Shown here in pieces: positions 58,853 to 64,000 of a DNA stretch of 64,000 bases; position 1 is the first letter of the stretch; each line of letters begins with the position of its first letter. Source of the stretch: Rebecca billardiae RCC1528 (Eukaryota; Haptophyta). The stretch covers positions 558,001 through 622,000 of the forward strand of contig OZ251228.1 of the NCBI GenBank assembly GCA_965240325.2, written 5' to 3'. The position numbers and the translations under genes are program-made. The notes beneath the pieces are model-generated. The model did not search any database. It was given only the letters and a program-made list of their open reading frames with translations, and had not been told where the DNA came from.

Positions 58853-61290
58853 TTATTTATTATTATAATAATTATTATACGCGACGCGATAGTTACTCAA
58901 GTTAGCGCTGCGCGCTGCTGAAATTCGTCCACGACCAAATGAGTTGTCCCACAGCCAGCTTGACCAGCTTCCGCACCTTCCCTCGCCGACGCTGTGGGTG
59001 TGGAATTTTGATGCCAACGAAGTTGATGATGTCGGTTCGGATGAACCAGCGCGGCTGATGGCGGTGGCTGGCGTGTCAGTTGATCGCCCACCTCCGCCAG
59101 TCGTGTTTGACTTCGAGCTTCTTGCCGTTGGTCCAGCAGCAGCCGAAACTCTGGCGCGCAGGTCGCTGCTCTCTGCCTCGTCAATGCCGATGTACTCAAT
59201 GTCGAAGGCGCACACAGTGCCCCTTCTTAACTCAGCCTCATCCACGCTCACACCACTCAGCACCTCGGTGTGTTCCACTGATACCAGTTTGCCAGGATGC
59301 AGGCCCCGGAGCGTCGTGGCCTCACAGGTGCAGGAGCCAGAGCACCTGCCGATGGCAGTGCCCATGCCATGGTAGCTTTGCAGGAAGGTCACTGAAATGT
59401 AGTATCCATGCCCTGGCTCGAGCGCAACACTCGTTATTGCGGCTCCAGAGCTGACCATGCCCACGTCCGCAGCTGATGAGCCGAAGGCGGGCGGAGGCAA
59501 AAGCGCAAGGGAGACCTTTGAGCCCGGTTGAAGCGTCTGTAGCCCTGGCTTGTGCTTGCTGTTGGATGTGGGCTCGATTTCTATGAAGTGCCAGCCCCTG
59601 GGGATGGATGAGGCTTCCCTGGAATCTGCAGGGGCAGGGGCGCTTGTGTTGGCAATGATGCGGAGCGGCAAGCCGCCCTGTGCGTCCACAAAGTGCTGGT
59701 CGACCCGGTTCCGGTCTTTGCCCCCATCCAGCATGCGAGCCAAGTCTGCTGTGTAGCACACCAGGGCTGCGCGCGTGTGGAGCCCAGCAGTCAAAGGTGG
59801 TCGCATGATGCCACCGAGAGCGTGCGTTTCTGGCACAGGTTTCTGCCCTCCCCACACTGGCAGCGCTGTCTCTGTCTGTCGAATCGCCCAGGCGACGTGG
59901 CTTCGCCAAAATGCGTCTTGCAGCAGATCCGCGATGAAGCGCTGGCCGCCCACTGCAGGGTGAATCCCATCAGGATAAAGCTGCAGGAGCGCGGACGCGG
60001 TGGCGAATCGGCCTTGAGGCTGCGAGGCTTCGGGCCACAGCCCATCTGCGAGCAGTGCCAGCGAAGGGCGTCACAGTGTCACAGCCATGTGCAGGCCAGT
60101 GGGGTAGGGGGGGGGGGGGGGGGCAGCGTGAGAGCTGCCTGTGCAGGCGCGCTGCGCTTGCGCAGGTAGGGGCGCTGGAGCATGACAGCAACTGGAGAGA
60201 AGAGTAGTGTGGGGCCAGGCCTGGCGGGTGTCCCCTCGTCGCGGGAAATGGGGCTGGGCGCGAGGCAACGGGCTCGGTGCAAGCTCTCCACCCATCCACT
60301 TCGCTTGCGGCCCACACGCATCCCCACAACACAGCTGGTCTCACCTTTGATGGATATGACTGGGAACTCGTAGTAGCGCCCCAACGCGCACGCGAAGGTG
60401 ACGGCGTCAGCGGGCCGGGAGGAGTTGAAATATGTGCTCTGATCGTGAAACGCCCTGCCCAACTTGCCAAAGTGGCTTACCACGAGCAAGAGCACGCCAG
60501 GCTCTTCAGGCTGCCGCTGCAGTGCAACTGCCTCCGACGCCACGCCTAGCGTCCGTCTGGCCAGGGCTGGTCCGTGTGCCGAGTTGGCGTTCATCGCGGA
60601 GACTGTATTGCCCGCTGCAGGTGGGCTCAGGGGCACTCGATATATGGCTCGCAAGACTTCCTCCAGTGGGCCCCCGAAGGCCCCTGTCTCCACGATCCAC
60701 AGATCAACCTCTGCGGGCAGCCAGGAACGGAGGCAATCGGTGTACACACCCAACGTCGATCCGGGGCGGGCTGCGTTGTACATGCGGTTGCCCGGGTGGG
60801 GGAAGGTGGCGTTGAACCACTCAAAAGCCTGGGTGAGGAAGAACGTATGCTTGGCGGTTTTGCTCAAGCCCTTGCGCGTGCCACAGCATGTGGTGCAGTA
60901 GGGCAGCAGCGAATGCGTGCAGCCTCCCCCATGCGCCGTCACCGAGGAACCAATCGCAACTGCCACAATCGGCTGGCCACGCGCCACCTTGGTCCACAGG
61001 CGGGCCCAGCCGCGCGAGGCAGGGGCTGAGTGCACTGCTGCGCGGTCCACCAGAGCGAGGTCCGCCACGACAGGCCTTGGCCGGCGCGGTAAGCGGTGCA
61101 GCTCAAAGGTGTCGGGCGAGCGGTGAGGCTGCGAAGCCACAGCACTGGTGTAGAGCAAGGCGACCATCACTGGACCTACTACGCATGATGCTAACGAGAG
61201 GCGGCTGCTCCCCCCTCTCGCCTGCGAGCCATGGCTCCGCTGAGCGAGTCCTGGATATGCCTTGAGCGAGGCCCCGCCGATCCGCAGCAT
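58853..61290 (-). CDS. SGNH/GDSL-like hydrolase, type II membrane or secreted
   Basis: The exons (minus strand) are 61290-60345 and 60045-58853, giving 712 aa. The intron (299 bp) has a consensus GTGAGACC donor, unlike most genes here, and contains a 17-18 nt G run (plus strand, near 60107). A hydrophobic segment near residues 32-50 (SCVVGPVMVALLYTSAVAS) is an anchor or signal. The SGNH blocks are IVAVAIGSSVTAHGGGC (nucleophile Ser), YNAARPGSTLG (block II), VDLWIVETGAFGG (block III, Asn replaced) and, created by the splice, LYPDGIHPAVGGQRF (catalytic Asp and His). The C-terminal half (HFIEIEPTSNSKH, KVSLALLPPP, VSVEHTEVLSG) is a beta-rich domain of unknown role. The last about 60 residues run into AT-rich DNA, so the true end may lie upstream. 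A transposon has inserted 55-63 bp before the start codon. Confidence 0.72.
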
Positions 61291-61344
61291 CACCGCGGAA
61301 AGGGCGGCGGCCGTCGCACGTAAAATAGCATCACCGTTTGCCGC

Positions 61345-61353
61345 CGCCAAGGG
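61345..61353 (+). repeat. 9-bp target-site duplication, left copy
   Basis: CGCCAAGGG, identical to 63672-63680 on the other side of the foldback element. Confidence 0.92.
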
Positions 61354-62380
61354 CCCCTTACGTATTCAGAGAACATCTCTGTGAGAGAACATCTCTGGGC
61401 AAGCCCCGCCAGAGATGTTCTCTGGCCGGCAGCCGCCAGAGATGTTCTTTCACAGAGAACGTTTTCGGAGCGCGCCACTGACCGTCTCGGCGGGCTGCCC
61501 TGCTGGGCTCCGACGACGGCTCCGCTACTCGCGTGCGACGCTCTCCGCCAAGCGCGATACCGGCCCGCCCACCGCGCGTTGAAGCGCGCTGGTGCACGAG
61601 CTCGCATGTTGAGCGCCATGGACGCTCTACGTAGGGCAGCGGCTCGCTCGCTCGCGCCTGTGGTGCCGCGCGTGCACGCGCGCGCGCATGCTCAAGAGCC
61701 GCCGCCCGACAGGGCACATGCACGCACGCGAGAGCACTGCCTTGATGCTGACGAGCGTGGTGGCTCGCATCTCGCAAGACGAGACGATTCCGATGCTTGC
61801 TTTCACCGCCTTGCAGCCCTCTCGCGCGTGGCCGCCACAAGCACCCGCGTGCGCAGCACTGAGCAGCGCGGCGCAACACGTCGCGTGTGCTCTTCGCGCG
61901 CTGCCGTCCATCTCCCGACGCAGAGGGCTCGAGCCTGTGTGCGCGCCTTGCCCTGCAGATGTGCGCATGCTCGCTGAACAGATCCTTGGGGGCGCCGAGC
62001 AGTCTGCGCCCACGCCGCCGACTGATGAGGGCGGTGCAGGTTGGGGGATCAGCTTGAGAGTTGGCCTCGCGCCGCTGCTGCAGAGCCCAAGTCTCCTGAG
62101 ACGCAGCCCTGGCGGCGCTGGCCAGGGGCGCGCACAGCGCGCGCTCGTGCGGCTGTGGATGCGGCCGTGGAGGTCGAAGCCGCATATGCGTAGCCGCGAG
62201 AGAGCGCGCGGCGCCCTCTCACGCGGCGCGCCTCGCTCGCGCCACATTCGCCTCGTCTCAGGCTAGCGCGTACGCGCACGCGTGCGCGAGCGCCAGCCGT
62301 GGGCACTGCCAACTGTCATCAGCTCGCGCGGGCGCGGGCCGCTGTGCGGTCGGCGTGAGCCAGGCGAGCCGCCGGGCAAG
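61354..62380 (+). repeat. left 1,027-bp inverted arm
   Basis: Contains long frames on both strands (for example 192 codons at 61688-62266 and 275 codons on the minus strand) that are repeated in the right arm. They may be fragments of a captured host gene, but no family was recognised. Confidence 0.9.
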
Positions 62381-62644
62381 GTTGAGAGCTCATCGGTGCT
62401 AAGCAAGTGACCTCGCCTAGCACGAGCTTGCTCAGGGTCCCGTGCGCAAGCTTCGCGCCGCGCTCCTTTCGTATCAGGTGTTCCAAGACTTGTGTGCGCT
62501 GGGCCGCCACATTGTAAGTACTGTAGCACAAGCTGCGTACGCATCGTCACATGACAGCACGGGCGCGGGGGCGCGGGGGTGGGGCGAGCGCGACGATGCG
62601 AGAAGCAGTATACACGTCAAGGGCATCTCAAACTCATCCGATGG

Positions 62645-63671
62645 CTTGCCCGGCGGCTCGCCTGGCTCACGCCGACCGCACAGCGGCCCGCGCCCGCGCG
62701 AGCTGATGACAGTTGGCTGCGCGCACGGCTGGCGCTCGCGCACGCGTGCGCGTACGCGCTAGCCTGAGACGAGGCGAACGTGGCGCGAGCGAGGCGCGCC
62801 GCGTGAGAGGGCGCCGCGCGCTCTCTCGCGGCTACGCATATGCGGCTTCGACCTCCACGGCCGCATCCACAGCCGCACGAGCGCGCGCTGTGCGCGCCCC
62901 TGGCCAGCGCCGCCAGGGCTGCGTCTCAGGAGACTTGGGCTCTGCAGCAGCGGCGCGAGGCCAACTCTCAAGCTGATCCCCCAACCTGCACCGCCCTCAT
63001 CAGTCGGCGGCGTGGGCGCAGACTGCTCGGCGCCCCCAAGGATCTGTTCAGCGAGCATGCGCACATCTGCAGGGCAAGGCGCGCACACAGGCTCGAGCCC
63101 TCTGCGTCGGGAGATGGACGGCAGCGCGCGAAGAGCACACGCGACGTGTTGCGCCGCGCTGCTCAGTGCTGCGCACGCGGGTGCTTGTGGCGGCCACGCG
63201 CGAGAGGGCTGCAAGGCGGTGAAAGCAAGCATCGGAATCGTCTCGTCTTGCGAGATGCGAGCCACCACGCTCGTCAGCATCAAGGCAGTGCTCTCGCGTG
63301 CGTGCATGTGCCCTGTCGGGCGGCGGCTCTTGAGCATGCGCGCGCGCGTGCACGCGCGGCACCACAGGCGCGAGCGAGCGAGCCGCTGCCCTACGTAGAG
63401 CGTCCATGGCGCTCAACATGCGAGCTCGTGCACCAGCGCGCTTCAACGCGCGGTGGGCGGGCCGGTATCGCGCTTGGCGGAGAGCGTCGCACGCGAGTAG
63501 CGGAGCCGTCGTCGGAGCCCAGCAGGGCAGCCCGCCGAGACGGTCAGTGGCGCGCTCCGAAAACGTTCTCTGTGAAAGAACATCTCTGGCGGCTGCCGGC
63601 CAGAGAACATCTCTGGCGGGGCTTGCCCAGAGATGTTCTCTCACAGAGATGTTCTCTGAATACGTAAGGGG
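62645..63671 (-). repeat. right 1,027-bp inverted arm
   Basis: The inverted copy of the left arm. The 275-codon frame is identical in translation in both arms. The 192-codon frame differs by a single Ile/Val change near its end. Confidence 0.9.
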
Positions 63672-63680
63672 CGCCAAGGG
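63672..63680 (+). repeat. 9-bp target-site duplication, right copy
   Basis: CGCCAAGGG, the partner of 61345-61353. Confidence 0.92.
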
Positions 63681-63835
63681 TGGTCGCCGACGCGCGCGAG
63701 TTCCAGAGTGCGAGTGCGCCCGCCCCGTCGCGCGGCCGCCGAGCCAGCCGAGCGTGATTTCATCTCCCGCCGCCCGGTCGCCGAGGCGAGACTTGCACAC
63801 GCGACCACGCCGACGTCGACGGGCCGCGCGCTCAG

Positions 63836-64000
63836 ATGCAGGCGGATAGCACGGCGGTCAAGCTCCTTCGGCGCGCATCTGCGCGAGGCGATGCGCGCGC
63901 CACGCTCCGTCTCGCCGAGCGCATGGCAGCCGGAGACGGCGTCGCGCAGGATGTTCGGGAGGCAAATCGCCTGACCCAGCTCGCCGCCGAGCGCGGGCTG
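63836..64000 (+). CDS. Sel1-like repeat protein, 5' part only (runs off the window)
   Basis: From the ATG at 63836 the frame is open to the window end (55 codons). It has the Sel1/TPR-like pattern: AVKLLRRASARGDARATLRL followed by AERMAAGDGVAQD and then EANRLTQLAAERGL. The Ala, Gly and Leu positions match Sel1 repeats, which form helical scaffolds for protein contacts (as in ERAD and signalling proteins). Without the foldback transposon this gene would start about 230 bp from the SGNH gene on the opposite strand. The start is uncertain because a CAG precedes the ATG and could be a splice acceptor. Confidence 0.6.
   Translation, partial: MQADSTAVKLLRRASARGDARATLRLAERMAAGDGVAQDVREANRLTQLAAERGL

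Larger units (their letters stand above)
61354..63671. mobile_element. foldback / MULE-like transposon, 2,318 bp, with 1,027-bp inverted arms
   Basis: Left arm 61354-62380 and right arm 62645-63671 are inverted copies of equal length (1,027 bp) with only a few mismatches (one short patch near 62308/62717 and isolated bases). They enclose a 264-bp unique middle (62381-62644). A perfect 9-bp duplication flanks the element. Long terminal repeats plus 9-bp duplications are typical of Mutator-like and foldback elements. The ends start CCCCTTACGTATTCAG. Within 150 bp of each end AGAGAACATCTCT-type motifs recur in both orientations and may be transposase-binding sites. No transposase is encoded, so it is non-autonomous. 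Near-identity of the arms suggests recent insertion or arm homogenisation. Confidence 0.9.

Noticed and set aside
61353-63672. Large inverted repeat as an assembly or library artefact
   Set aside because: The 9-bp flanking duplication, the unique middle and a few arm mismatches are what transposition leaves. An artefact would not create a target duplication. Long reads would still be the final test.

Overview
The window looks like nuclear DNA of a GC-rich, photosynthetic, flagellated eukaryotic alga. A haptophyte-like organism is my best guess, but no taxonomic marker is present to prove it. The reasons are: spliceosomal introns in many genes; a violaxanthin de-epoxidase with a three-part plastid and thylakoid-lumen leader; a plant-type SnRK1/AMPK kinase; ciliary genes (DRC8 and an RIIa/EF-hand protein); and long coding stretches of very high GC separated by AT-rich intergenic DNA. 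No bacterial operon, rRNA, tRNA or CRISPR array was seen.

Layout. 0.8-9.7 kb: DRC8 and an RIIa/EF-hand protein (head to head), a small TIR element, leucyl aminopeptidase (M17), a hypothetical protein and a coiled-coil protein. 10.7-15.9 kb: ARFRP1-type GTPase, an SGNH hydrolase and an FkbM-like methyltransferase. 16.9-18.9 kb: a transposable element with 38-bp inverted ends holding three copies of one unit. 19.2-23.1 kb: a GT90/CAP10-like glycosyltransferase head to head with a second FkbM-like gene. 23.1-26.2 kb: gene-poor, with a relic of an XPG/Rad2 nuclease N-terminus. 26.3-33.8 kb: MYND-finger protein, Ku80, a membrane glycosyltransferase-like protein and violaxanthin de-epoxidase. 35.5-46.4 kb: ABCF ATPase, SnRK1/AMPK alpha, a 2OG dioxygenase and an EDR1-kinase-ARM fusion. 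46.8-58.3 kb: a glycosyltransferase/double-sulfotransferase fusion, a LOG-family protein, a beta-propeller glycosidase-like membrane protein, an ATM-like ABC half-transporter and a hemerythrin-like protein. 58.9-64 kb: a second SGNH hydrolase, a 2.3-kb foldback (MULE-like) transposon with 1,027-bp inverted arms and a 9-bp target duplication, and the start of a Sel1-repeat gene.

How it fits together. Most genes are arranged as head-to-head pairs with 65-410 bp between start codons. About a third encode secretory-pathway proteins that would build or modify glycans: two FkbM-type methyltransferases, a GT90, two other glycosyltransferase-like proteins, sulfotransferase modules, two SGNH esterase-like proteins and a propeller glycosidase-like protein. 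This could reflect cell-surface or scale polysaccharide synthesis, but that is inference. The other genes are housekeeping: DNA end-joining, translation-associated ATPase, energy sensing, photoprotection and cilia.

Introns are short (72-299 bp), GC-rich and mostly start with GTGCG rather than GTRAGT. At least three start with GC, and several have lengths divisible by three with no stop codon.
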